From: Leisingera aquaemixtae
GTDB taxonomy: Bacteria > Pseudomonadota > Alphaproteobacteria > Rhodobacterales > Rhodobacteraceae
Reading direction: 5' to 3'
Assembly: GCF_019801145.1 (NCBI RefSeq)
Contig: NZ_JAHVJQ010000003.1
Span: 186,001-250,000 of the forward strand
DNA: 64,000 bases
Both the position numbers and the translations under genes were made by a program. This document shows, piece after piece, positions 1-8,317 of this stretch; position 1 is the first letter of the stretch, and each line of letters opens with the position of its first letter. The notes beneath the pieces are model-generated. The model saw only the letters and a program-made list of their open reading frames with translations. It did no database searches and had not been told where the DNA came from.

Positions 1-261
1 AAGGTCGAAAGCCCCGAAGGCAACTCGGAGTATCTGGTGACCGGCGGTTTTGCCGAAATCGCAGGCGACAGCCTGTCGGTTCTGGCCGAGCGCGCGATCC
101 CGATGGCCGAGATGACCCGCGATCAGATGAACACCCTGATCGAGGAAGCCCGCGAGATGTACAAGACCGCGAAAGAGGAAGACCAGCCGCACGGCCTGGT
201 CGAGGACGCAGCCAAGCTGCTCGCCGACATGGAAGCCCTGGGCACCCATATGTCCCTCTGA
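1..261 (+). CDS. atpC: ATP synthase F1 epsilon subunit, C-terminal part
   Basis: This is the 3' end of a gene that enters from the left edge; 86 codons are present and the stop is TGA at 259-261. The visible protein has the end of the beta-sandwich ([18 protein letters not shown]) followed by a helical C-terminal segment rich in Glu, Lys and Met, as in the F-type ATPase epsilon subunit. The protein sits in the central stalk of the F1 sector at the membrane and couples rotation to catalysis; its C-terminal helices can inhibit ATP hydrolysis. It would be the last gene of the atp operon, which fits the strong terminator that follows. The family call rests on this C-terminal part only. Confidence 0.88.
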   Translation, partial: KVESPEGNSEYLVTGGFAEIAGDSLSVLAERAIPMAEMTRDQMNTLIEEAREMYKTAKEEDQPHGLVEDAAKLLADMEALGTHMSL

Positions 262-288
262 TCCAAACGCGGATTGGACGAATTTGAG

Positions 289-318
289 ACCGGCTCCCGT
301 TGGGGGCCGGTTTTTTTG
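289..318 (+). terminator. Rho-independent terminator of the atp operon
   Basis: A GC-rich stem (ACCGGCTCCC pairing with GGGGGCCGGT) with a very short loop is followed by a run of seven T, starting 27 bases after the atpC stop. Confidence 0.9.
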
Positions 319-479
319 TTGGGAGCAGGCGGGGCGCGAAGGAGGGCAGGGGCGCTGGTTGACCTGTGCAGGGGGCCTTGTTCAATTCCTTGTTATTAGA
401 GCTGAGAACCTGGGGCAATTAGCGTGAGAAGGCCGTCGTTAACGACAGCAGGTGCTGAATGGATCAACTTCGCTCCCTC

Positions 480-1517
480 TCACTCGCTTAGGTGCTCTTC
501 CAGAAAGCCGATGATCCGGTCGCTCAAGGCACTTCGCGTGCCGTCGTCGGCCAGCGATACTGCGCCATGCGGGTAAAAGTGGGCAAAACCCGGAACCCAG
601 GCCAACTGGTAATCAACGCCCGCGTCTTGCATAAGGTTTATGATGCCCGGCAACTGCCCCAGCTGCGTATGCTCATCAAACTGTGAGTACACCAGCAGCG
701 CAGGCGGCAGGTTGCCAAACTGAGCAACGGCATCATGCTCAAACAGAACGTCCGTTCCGGAAAGCGGAAACACTGCCGCCAATGGTGTCTGCAAACCGAA
801 GGCGACATTCATGGTGATCCCGCCGCCGGCTGAATGACCGCCCATCGCAATCCGAGAAGGCTCAACTCCAAACCGATCAGCGTTCTTTACCACAAAGTCG
901 AACGCCATCCGCACGTCTTCAGCGGCAGAAACACCGGCATCCCACAAAAACTGCCGGCCCTCTGGTGTATCTGGAAGAGGTGGCAGGCCCATGGCACCGC
1001 GCGCGCGAACTGTTGCTTCGAACACCTCAGGCGTGACGTAGGTGTCAATGTCCTCAAGGAGATTTGCTTCTCCAGGCAATAAAGTCGGTACAGGGTTTTC
1101 GGGCGCTAAACGGTACTCCACAACAAATACGACGTACCCCAGAGGAGCCAGCAGGCGTGCATAGTCTTCGGGACGGGAATGGACCGCTGCCTCCAACCGG
1201 AAGGGGGCCTGCCTGCGTCCGCCGCGATGGTGCGCACCTCCGTGGACATAGATGACCGCTGGACGGGCTGTGCTCGGCTTGTACGCATCGCTTGAGAAAT
1301 CCGCGTTCTCCTCATTCGGATAGTAAACGTCCATCCTTAGATCGCGTTCGACTTCTACACCGTCAGGCGCGATGACCGCCCGGCCGTAAACGACATCAAG
1401 TTCAGCGCGGTATCCAAGCGACGTTTCAGCAGATGCAGCACCTACCGATATTATGAGAAAGCCCAAGGTCGACAACAAAGCCAAAGTTATCCGACGCGTG
1501 CATTTTCCGATTTCCAT
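480..1517 (-). CDS. secreted alpha/beta hydrolase (esterase/lipase)
   Basis: A 345-residue alpha/beta hydrolase with an N-terminal signal peptide (basic start, hydrophobic LALLSTLGFLIISVGAASA). It carries the HGGAHHRGG oxyanion-hole motif, the nucleophile elbow GGHSAGGG, an Asp in YSQFDEHTQ and a late His in PGFAHFYPHG, so a full Ser-Asp-His triad of the HSL/carboxylesterase type is present. It should hydrolyse a small ester in the periplasm; the substrate is unknown. ATG at 1517 is preferred over an in-frame TTG at 1535 because AAAGGG lies seven bases upstream of the ATG. Base composition is visibly less GC-rich than the neighbours, which may reflect transfer. It stands alone, convergent to atpC. 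Confidence 0.82.
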   Translation of the reverse strand: MEIGKCTRRITLALLSTLGFLIISVGAASAETSLGYRAELDVVYGRAVIAPDGVEVERDLRMDVYYPNEENADFSSDAYKPSTARPAVIYVHGGAHHRGGRRQAPFRLEAAVHSRPEDYARLLAPLGYVVFVVEYRLAPENPVPTLLPGEANLLEDIDTYVTPEVFEATVRARGAMGLPPLPDTPEGRQFLWDAGVSAAEDVRMAFDFVVKNADRFGVEPSRIAMGGHSAGGGITMNVAFGLQTPLAAVFPLSGTDVLFEHDAVAQFGNLPPALLVYSQFDEHTQLGQLPGIINLMQDAGVDYQLAWVPGFAHFYPHGAVSLADDGTRSALSDRIIGFLEEHLSE

Positions 1518-1730
1518 AACGATACCCTTTGACAATGCCGGTTAAATAACAATTCGACTATGGCATGGGGCGTTGTGCGCGCAAAGCGTCGTTTGGCCAA
1601 ATTCTGTTGCAGAAACCAATGGCTCCATTGGGCTCAATCCCGGCATTGGGCTGAGAAGACCCTGCTGAACTGAGGGGCATCCAGCCTTCCCTCACCAGAA
1701 CCGTCTCCGGAACTTGCAGCGCCAATTTCT

Positions 1731-1926
1731 CCGCCCTTAACCCAATTCTCACCAAACATACCGGAAACCGCCCTGCAGGACGATTCCCCAGCCTGCAGGG
1801 TTCCCCGTGACCGATTGGACCTCCGGCTGTGCCACCGGGATCGGCTTCAAATTCGGCTTCCACTGCCAGCCAATCCCGGCCTTGCCCGGCTTTAAAGCCT
1901 GCGCTCAATTCCGCGCATCAGCGTGA
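1731..1926 (+). pseudogene. decayed copy of the 5' end of the downstream methyltransferase gene
   Basis: About 170 bases match the upstream region and first codons of the methyltransferase gene at 2490-2660, in the same orientation and 759 bases away. Shared blocks include CCTTAACCC, TTCCCCGTGACCGA and TGGACCTCCGGCT. The start GTG at 1807 and the first residues V-T-D-W-T-S-G are kept, and the frame stays open for 40 codons to a TGA at 1924-1926, but similarity fades after about 1901. Several substitutions show it is old. Its end overlaps the 3' end of the convergent gene at 1892-2407. I see no sign that it makes a functional product. Confidence 0.75.
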
Positions 1927-2407
1927 ACGTCCGCCGCCAGAGCTTTTCATACTCCGGCACCGACCGGGTCCGGTAGAACTCACTGGCCTGTTCGAAATTC
2001 CCCGCTTCCAGCAGCCTTGATATTTCCAGCCCGGTTGCAATCGCGGCCTCGAATAGGGTTATGATTTCGGCCAGTTCCGGCGCCGTTTGCTTATCCGTGC
2101 GGCCTCTGCGCAGCTGTGCCTTTATCCGGTTGAGATTGAGGGGGATGACCTGTTCGGACACGCCGGAGAACACGTCGATCTCAGAGCCGTCTTCATTGGC
2201 CGGGCGCGCCCAACCACCGAGATGCGCAACAAGAGCCTTTGTCTGCAGGTGGTAGAGGTGGCGGGAATCATGCTCGACCGCAACGATGGTTTCATAGGCT
2301 GTGATCAGTTGCGCGGCAGGCGGGGCGTCTGAACCGTCCTGACCGGCAGCGCTCACTGGTACGGCCATGGCCATCACGGCTGCGAAGACCAGAAGTGCAT
2401 TCCTCAT
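1892..2407 (-). CDS. small secreted protein of unknown function
   Basis: A 171-residue protein with a signal peptide (MRNALLVFAAVMAMAVPVSAA). The mature part is mostly helical and contains a heptad-like acidic and basic pattern; no Cys pairs, haem motif or known catalytic motif is visible. ATG at 2407 is chosen because GGGGAGGGA lies just upstream and the signal peptide begins there; a longer frame to 2482 adds only low-complexity residues. The gene lies between a degenerate copy of the methyltransferase 5' end and the real methyltransferase, on the opposite strand to both, so it looks like a separate insert. I do not recognise the family. Confidence 0.65.
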   Translation of the reverse strand: MRNALLVFAAVMAMAVPVSAAGQDGSDAPPAAQLITAYETIVAVEHDSRHLYHLQTKALVAHLGGWARPANEDGSEIDVFSGVSEQVIPLNLNRIKAQLRRGRTDKQTAPELAEIITLFEAAIATGLEISRLLEAGNFEQASEFYRTRSVPEYEKLWRRTFTLMRGIERRL

Positions 2408-2565
2408 CAATCCCTCCCCAAAAGCACCGGCTGAGTGTAGCATAGGGCACTCCGCCTGTCCGCACCGTGCCCGGCACCGCATGAATCACCCGGGCCTTAA
2501 CCCTATTCTCATCAAATTTTCCGAAATTCCCCTGCATGACCTTTACCTAACCTGCAGGATTCCCC

Positions 2566-4161
2566 GTGACCGACTGGACCTCCGGCTATGTCGCCGGCAT
2601 CGACTACACCTTCGACTTTCACCGCCAGCTGACCCCGGCCTTGCTGGGCTTTACTGCTACCGCGCAGGGTCTCCGGCACGGGCTGGACGGGGAAAACCTC
2701 ACCTATTGCGAGCTGGGCTGCGGCCAGGGGTTCTCGGCCAATCTGCTGGCAGCTGCCAACCCGCATATCGAGTTTCACGCCATGGACTTCAGCCCATCGC
2801 ATATCGCCGGCGCCCGCGATCTGGCGCAGGAGGCAGCGCTGGAGAACGTGCATTTCCACGAGCGCAGTTTCGAGGATTTCGGCGAAACCCCGGACCTGCC
2901 TGCGGCCTTCGACATCATCGCGCTGCACGGCGTCTACAGCTGGGTTTCGCAGGAAAACCGCCAGCACATCCTGCGCTTCATCGCTGACCGTCTGAAACCG
3001 GGCGGCCTGGTCTATGTCAGCTGCAACACCCAGCCCGGCTGGGCCGCGGCCCTGCCGCTGCGCCGGATCCTCGCCGCGCGGGCAGAGCAGGGCAGCGGCC
3101 CGCTGCCGGAACGGATCGGCGCGGCGCTGGAGTTCGCCCGCCAGCTGGCCGGGGCCGGCGCCGGCTATTTCGGCCGCAACCCGCTCGCTGCAGACCGGCT
3201 GGAGCATATGAAATCGATGCCCCCGAACTATCTGGCGCATGAGTATTTCAACAAGGACTGGACGCCCTTCTTCTTCGAGGACCTGGCCGCCGAGCTGGCC
3301 GGCGCCAAGCTGAGCTTCGCCGCCTCGGCAAGCCTGCTCGACAACCTCGACGAGGTGCGGTTCACTGCCGCACAGCGCGCCCTCTTGGACAGCGAAAGCG
3401 ATCCGGTCCGCCGCGAGGGCCTGCGCGACGTGCTGCTGAACGAGCACTTCCGCACCGACATTTTCGTCAAGGGCCGGCTCGCCCATACGCCGCGCGGCGA
3501 AATCGGCGCCTGGTTTGCCACCCCCCTGGCCCTGGCCCGGCCCTATGGCGGCGGCGCGCTCCGCTTCCACCACCGCGGGCAGGAGGTGCCGCTGGAGCAG
3601 GCACAGTACGCGCCGGTGCTGCAGGCGCTCGCCAACGGGCCGGCCACGGTGCGCAGCCTGCTGGACCAGGGCGTGTTCGGCACCCTGGCGTGGGGCGGCA
3701 TCACCCGGATGCTGACGGTGCTGGCCGGCAGCGGCTGCATCACTCCTTGCCTGCCGCAAGAGGGGCTGGAGCGCCGCGCCGCCGCCTGCCGCGCCTTCAA
3801 CCTGGCGGTCTGCAAACGCGCCGAGGAGGGCGATGCCCTGCGCTTTCTTGCTTCGCCCGTCACCGGTGGCGGGGTGGAGCTCGACCGCTTCGAGCAGCTG
3901 TTCCTGCTGGCCCGCAGCGAGGGGCTGGAAACGCCCGCGGAGTGGGCGGATCTGGTCTGGCGCATCCTGGCGCCGCAGGGCCAGCGCCTGCAGCACGAGG
4001 GGCGGGTGCTGGAAAGCGAGGAGGAGAACCTCGCGCTTCTGCGCGCCCGGGCCGGCAATTTCGCCGCCCGCCGCCTGCCGCTCTGCGATAGCCTGGGCCT
4101 GGCGCTGGAGGACAGCCGGCAGGCGCCTGGACTGGAAAACGCGCAGCACGCCGCGGCCTGA
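2566..4161 (+). CDS. class I SAM-dependent methyltransferase with regulatory domain
   Basis: A 531-residue protein. Residues 1-230 form a Rossmann methyltransferase: motif I ELGCGQGFSANLL, an acidic strand end FHAMDFS, a post-II block FDIIALHGVYSW and LKPGGLVYVSCNTQPGW. The middle is compatible with the methyltransferase regulatory domain often found behind this type of catalytic core (PF10119-like), followed by a C-terminal helical tail. The substrate is unknown; relatives sit in surface polysaccharide and lipid loci, but nothing around this copy confirms that. The start is GTG at 2566, supported by the conserved first residues V-T-D-W-T-S-G that are also preserved in the ghost copy at 1807. 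Confidence 0.8.
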   Translation: MTDWTSGYVAGIDYTFDFHRQLTPALLGFTATAQGLRHGLDGENLTYCELGCGQGFSANLLAAANPHIEFHAMDFSPSHIAGARDLAQEAALENVHFHERSFEDFGETPDLPAAFDIIALHGVYSWVSQENRQHILRFIADRLKPGGLVYVSCNTQPGWAAALPLRRILAARAEQGSGPLPERIGAALEFARQLAGAGAGYFGRNPLAADRLEHMKSMPPNYLAHEYFNKDWTPFFFEDLAAELAGAKLSFAASASLLDNLDEVRFTAAQRALLDSESDPVRREGLRDVLLNEHFRTDIFVKGRLAHTPRGEIGAWFATPLALARPYGGGALRFHHRGQEVPLEQAQYAPVLQALANGPATVRSLLDQGVFGTLAWGGITRMLTVLAGSGCITPCLPQEGLERRAAACRAFNLAVCKRAEEGDALRFLASPVTGGGVELDRFEQLFLLARSEGLETPAEWADLVWRILAPQGQRLQHEGRVLESEEENLALLRARAGNFAARRLPLCDSLGLALEDSRQAPGLENAQHAAA

Positions 4162-4289
4162 GCAGGGCAGATGAAGGGGGCGGGCGGGGGCCGGGAAAAA
4201 CCTGCACCATCCGCTCCTCATTAGCGATTTGACAAGCACTGGCCGGTACAACGGACCTGCACGAGATCAAACTGAACTGGAAGTGAAAC

Positions 4290-5507
4290 GTGTCCTTCGA
4301 AGACCGCACGCTGGCCGCACAATCTTCGGGCAGGGAGTCTCCTTTTGCCCTTGATGAAGTGTTCTTTTCCCGCACCGATCCCCGCGGCGTTATCCTGGCC
4401 GGCAACACAGTGTTCAGCCGGGTCGCCAAGTACCCGCTGGAGGACCTGCTGGGCGCGCCGCACAAGATCATCCGCCACCCGGACATGCCGCGCGCGGTGT
4501 TCCAGCTCTTGTGGGACACGATCAAGGGCGGCGGCACCGTCGGCGCCTATGTCAAGAACCGCGCCCGCGACGGCAGCTTTTACTGGGTGTTCGCCGTGGT
4601 CACGCCCTGCGACGGCGGCTATCTCTCGGCCCGGATAAAACCGACCAGCCCGCTGCTCAAGACGGTGGAGCAGGAATACACCCGGCTGCGCCAGGCCGAG
4701 CAGGCAGAGGAACTGAGCCCGCAGGACAGCGCCGCGCGGCTGCTCGCCCGCCTGCGGGAACTGGGCTTTGCCACCTACAATGATTTTGCCGGCCACGCCC
4801 TGGCAGAGGAGCTGCTGGCCCGCGATACCGGCCTCAGCCGCCCGCCCTGCGCCCGTCTGGCGGAACGCCGGGCGATGCATGCGACCGCCGGGCAGCTGGT
4901 CGAGGAAACCGAGGCGCTGGTGCAGGAATTCGAATCCATGCGCACCATCCCCCACAACCTGCGGGTCATCGCCTCGCGGATCGAACCGGCGGGCGGCCCG
5001 GTGACGGTGCTGTCCCAGAACTACAGCTCCATGTCGCGCGACATGTCGAGCTGGTTCGAAGCGCACGTCTGGGGCAAGGACAGCAACTTCCGCGCCATCA
5101 AGGGCACGGTGACCGCCGCCATCTTTGTCGAAGGCCTGGCCCGCATCCTGACCGAATGCGGCCACCAGCTGGAGCAGGAAGGCGCCACGGCAGCCGCCGA
5201 CATCCCCCGCGAGCAGGGCATTCTGAATGATCTCACGGATGTCCAGTTCGCCAAGGCCCGCGCCAGCCTGCAGGATGTCCGCTTCGAGGCGGAGCGCATC
5301 CAGAAGGCCTGCCAGACCCTGCACCGGCACTTCATGGCGCTGACCACCACCCGGGTGCTGTGCAAGATCGAATGCGCCCGGCTGGGCAACGTCGGGGAGT
5401 CGCTGAACTCGATCATCGACGAACTGGGCCAGTTTCAGGACCGGATCTCCGCCCGGCTGGAAAAGATCTCCGTACTCAGCGCCGCCCTCGCCGCGGACGA
5501 GGCCTGA
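4290..5507 (+). CDS. Aer-like PAS domain protein (energy taxis or redox sensor)
   Basis: A 405-residue cytoplasmic protein. The N-terminal third is a PAS domain of the Aer subclass, marked by KIIRHPDMPRAVF, then DTIKGGG, AYVKNRARDGSFYWVFAVVTP. In Aer this domain binds FAD. The C-terminal half is a long helical region (around NLRVIASRIEP, LSQNYSSMSRDM) that resembles a degenerate receptor signalling domain, but the highly conserved chemoreceptor hairpin tip is absent. There is no membrane segment. It may feed redox information to a chemotaxis or other signalling complex. The start GTG at 4290 has GGAAG nearby. It converges with the GlxA gene, whose stop lies two bases beyond this gene's stop. 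Confidence 0.72.
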   Translation: MSFEDRTLAAQSSGRESPFALDEVFFSRTDPRGVILAGNTVFSRVAKYPLEDLLGAPHKIIRHPDMPRAVFQLLWDTIKGGGTVGAYVKNRARDGSFYWVFAVVTPCDGGYLSARIKPTSPLLKTVEQEYTRLRQAEQAEELSPQDSAARLLARLRELGFATYNDFAGHALAEELLARDTGLSRPPCARLAERRAMHATAGQLVEETEALVQEFESMRTIPHNLRVIASRIEPAGGPVTVLSQNYSSMSRDMSSWFEAHVWGKDSNFRAIKGTVTAAIFVEGLARILTECGHQLEQEGATAAADIPREQGILNDLTDVQFAKARASLQDVRFEAERIQKACQTLHRHFMALTTTRVLCKIECARLGNVGESLNSIIDELGQFQDRISARLEKISVLSAALAADEA

Positions 5508-5509
5508 GC

Positions 5510-6532
5510 CTACGCCTCGGCGGCCTTTTCCGCCCAGCTCTTGCGGAAGGACGCGGGCGACTGCCCGTAGCGCTTCTTGAAGCGGATCGACAGCTGGGTT
5601 GCGCTGCTGAAGCCGGTGGCGGCTGATATTTCTGCCACCGTCATGTTGGTTTCGTTCAAGAGCGCCAGCGCCCGGCCCACCCGAAGGTCGATATAGAATT
5701 GCACCGGCGAGGTGCCGACATAGCGCTGGAACAGCCGTTCCAGCTGGCGCCGCGAGATCTGCGCGTGCTCCGCCACCACGCCGACCTCCACCGGCTCCTC
5801 GATGGTTTCATGCATGAACTGCATCGCGTTGATCAGATGCTGGTTGCGGCTGCTGAGTGCAACGGAGTAGGCCGACTTCTGCAGCGCCTCGCGGTTGTTG
5901 GAACGGAAGTGGATGCACATGTCAGAGACAATCACCGCCAGGTCCTTGCCGTGGTCGGTCTCGATCATCTCCAGCATCATGTCGGTGGCCGCATTGCCGC
6001 CGCCGCAGGTCATCAGCCCCTTGTCGATTTCATAAAGGTTCGCGGTCGGCTCCAGCCCTGGGAAATGCTCCGAAAACGACGGCTGGTTCTCCCAGTGCAG
6101 GGTAAAGCGCTGCCCCTGCAAAAGCCCGGCCTGGGCCAGCGCAAAGGCGCCGGTGCAAATGCCGCCGAACCGGCTGCCGTGGGCATTCTGCCGCCGCATC
6201 CAGGCCAGCGCCTTGGGGCTGGCGCTGTCCGATGGCTCGATGCCGGAGCAGACCAGCGCAAAGCTGCCGCGCGGCAAATCCTCCAGCGCCATGCCGGTGT
6301 TGATTTCGATGCCGTTGGAGCAGGGCACCGGTGCGCCGTCCTCGCTCAGCAGGAACCAGCGGTACAGCTCCTTGCCGGTGACCTGGTTGGCAATCCGCAA
6401 GGGTTCCACCGCGGCGCTGAACGCCAGCATGGTCAGCTTCGGCAGAAGCAGAAAGTAGATGTCTTTGGGCGGCCCGTCGTAATCAACCCGGAAACTGGCC
6501 GCACCCTTCGGGACAAAGCTGCGGAATGTCAT
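5510..6532 (-). CDS. GlxA family transcriptional regulator (DJ-1/PfpI plus AraC HTH)
   Basis: A 340-residue regulator. Residues about 25-190 form a DJ-1/PfpI-like amidotransferase fold with the elbow Cys in GGICTGAFALAQAG, which in this family is used for ligand sensing rather than catalysis. Residues about 225-330 contain two AraC helix-turn-helix units (HAQISRRQLERLFQRY and MTVAEISAATGFSSATQLSI). Characterised relatives control catabolism of quaternary amines such as glycine betaine, carnitine and choline; which ligand this one senses cannot be read from sequence. It lies 74 bases downstream of nhaC on the same strand, but a strong hairpin separates them. Confidence 0.85.
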   Translation of the reverse strand: MTFRSFVPKGAASFRVDYDGPPKDIYFLLLPKLTMLAFSAAVEPLRIANQVTGKELYRWFLLSEDGAPVPCSNGIEINTGMALEDLPRGSFALVCSGIEPSDSASPKALAWMRRQNAHGSRFGGICTGAFALAQAGLLQGQRFTLHWENQPSFSEHFPGLEPTANLYEIDKGLMTCGGGNAATDMMLEMIETDHGKDLAVIVSDMCIHFRSNNREALQKSAYSVALSSRNQHLINAMQFMHETIEEPVEVGVVAEHAQISRRQLERLFQRYVGTSPVQFYIDLRVGRALALLNETNMTVAEISAATGFSSATQLSIRFKKRYGQSPASFRKSWAEKAAEA

Positions 6533-6568
6533 ATCGCTAACCTAACAGATGGGACGTTCACTTTGAAA

Positions 6569-6598
6569 CGCGCGCCGGAGGGGAGGCTCCGGCGCGCG
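6569..6598 (-). terminator. GC-rich hairpin downstream of nhaC
   Basis: A perfect 12-base-pair stem (CGCGCGCCGGAG pairing with CTCCGGCGCGCG) with a six-base loop begins eight bases after the nhaC stop. On the minus strand only TTT follows the stem, so termination may be partial. Confidence 0.6.
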
Positions 6599-6606
6599 AG
6601 GGAGGA

Positions 6607-8079
6607 TCAGGCGGTCAGCTCCTGCACCGGCTCACCGCTGTCCTCCCAGGCCGCAACTTCGTCATTGCTGGCCTTGGGCGAGAACAGCCCGGTCATCGCA
6701 TAGAAGATGCCGATCAGCGGCGACAGCCAGCAGGCAAAGGCCAGCGGGATGTACAGCAGGTTCTCGAAGTTGCCGTCGGCAATCCCCAGTGCCAGCGCCG
6801 AGATCACAAAGGCGCCGCCCGCGTTCCAGGGGATCAGCGGCGAAACCAGCGTGCCGCCTTCCTCGATGGCGCGCGACAGGTTCAGCGGCGAATATTTCAT
6901 GCCGCGGTAAACCGGCGCATACATCCGGCCCGGCAGGGCAATTGACAGATACGGATCGCCCGCCACGGTGTTGGTTGCAACCGAGGTCAGGATCGCCGAG
7001 GTCTGGATGCCGGCAAAGCTCTTCACCCGGGCAATGATCACCTCGATGATCGCCTGCAGGCAGCCGGTGCGCTCCAGCGCGCCGCCGAACCCCAGCGCCA
7101 GCAGCACCAGCGAGATGGTCCACATCATCGACTGGATGCCGCCGCGGTTCAGCAGCGGGTCGATTTCCGCCACGCCGGTGTCGATGGAATAGCCGCTGTT
7201 GGCGAAGGTGAAGGTCTCATGCAGGCCCGCGCCCTGGCACACCATCGCCATGATGCCGCCGACAACCGCACCGGCAAACAGCGACGGAATGGGGGGCTGC
7301 TTCTTCACCGCCAGCACAATGACCAGCAGTGCGGGCAGCAGCATCAGCGGCGAGATCCAGAAGGCATTGTCCAGCGCCGCGGTGATCGCGTCGATACGCT
7401 CGAATGACACCTGCGAGGTGTCGATCAGGGTGAAGCCCACCACCAGGTAAATAGCCAGCGCAATCAGCATCGACGGGATGGTGGTCGGCAGCATGTTGCG
7501 GATGTGGTCGAACAGGTTGGTGCCGGTGACGGCCGGGGCAAGGTTGGTGGTGTCCGACAGCGGCGAGATCTTGTCGCCGAAGAATGCGCCCGAAACCACC
7601 GCGCCTGCGGTCCAGTACATCGGAATGCCAAAGCCCGCGCCGATCCCCATCAGCGCCAGGCCGACGGTGCCGACGGTGCCCCAGGAGGTGCCCAGCGACA
7701 CCGACACGATCGAGCACAGCACCATGCCTGCAGCCAGGAACAGCTCCGGCGACAAGATCTTGAGCCCGTAATAGATCAGCGTCGGCACCGTGCCGCTGGC
7801 AATCCAGATGCCGACGATCATGCCCACGGTGATCAGGATCGACACCGACGGCAGCGAGATGTTGATGACGTGGAACACGCCTTCTTCGATATTATCCCAT
7901 TTGTGGCCCAGCTTCAGGCCGACCAGCGCGGTGATGGCGATGCCGATGGCCAGCGGGATATGCGGGGTGAAATCCCCGAAATAGAACAGCTGGATGCCCA
8001 GCACCAAGAGGGTCAGCAGGATCGGCAGCAACGCCATTCCCAGACCGGGTTTTGCAATATTCGGATCAGTTGGTGACAC
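6607..8079 (-). CDS. nhaC: Na+/H+ antiporter, NhaC family
   Basis: A 490-residue inner-membrane protein with about eleven to twelve hydrophobic segments (for example ALLPILLTLLVLGIQLFYF, IALAIYLVVGFTL, PLMLLPALLVIVLAVK). Typical NhaC features include GTSWGTVGTVGLAL, FFGDKISPLSDTTNLAPA and the late EEGGTLVSPLIPWNAGG block. It should exchange cytoplasmic sodium for protons, useful in a marine cell. The start is taken as GTG at 8079, with GGGAGGAG seven bases upstream; an ATG 171 bases further up would add a non-conserved basic stretch. It is transcribed in the same direction as the chemoreceptor gene upstream, 238 bases away. Confidence 0.88.
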   Translation of the reverse strand: MSPTDPNIAKPGLGMALLPILLTLLVLGIQLFYFGDFTPHIPLAIGIAITALVGLKLGHKWDNIEEGVFHVINISLPSVSILITVGMIVGIWIASGTVPTLIYYGLKILSPELFLAAGMVLCSIVSVSLGTSWGTVGTVGLALMGIGAGFGIPMYWTAGAVVSGAFFGDKISPLSDTTNLAPAVTGTNLFDHIRNMLPTTIPSMLIALAIYLVVGFTLIDTSQVSFERIDAITAALDNAFWISPLMLLPALLVIVLAVKKQPPIPSLFAGAVVGGIMAMVCQGAGLHETFTFANSGYSIDTGVAEIDPLLNRGGIQSMMWTISLVLLALGFGGALERTGCLQAIIEVIIARVKSFAGIQTSAILTSVATNTVAGDPYLSIALPGRMYAPVYRGMKYSPLNLSRAIEEGGTLVSPLIPWNAGGAFVISALALGIADGNFENLLYIPLAFACWLSPLIGIFYAMTGLFSPKASNDEVAAWEDSGEPVQELTA

Positions 8080-8317
8080 GGGGTTTCTCCTCCCTTTGGT
8101 CAGGACGCCTGTGTCAGGCGGATGCGGAAACACACCAGAGATCGCCGCGGCAGACTCGATGCCAGCGCGCCGGAATCCACAGTTTTTGCGACAACAGGGG
8201 AGAACGGAGCGGATTGGGGAAAAGTTTCCGATCGGGGAGGGCGTATTCACCCCGCTTCAATACAACTGCGCCGCCGGAGACCGGCGGCACGGTTCAGCTG
8301 CGGCAGGGCAGGGCGTG

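Noticed and set aside
1558..1908. A 116-codon minus-strand frame over the ghost methyltransferase fragment
   Set aside because: It lies opposite the pseudogene, has no ribosome binding site and no recognisable features.
2512..4251. A 579-codon minus-strand frame opposite the methyltransferase
   Set aside because: Antisense shadow with Ala/Gly/Gln-rich product and no ribosome binding site.
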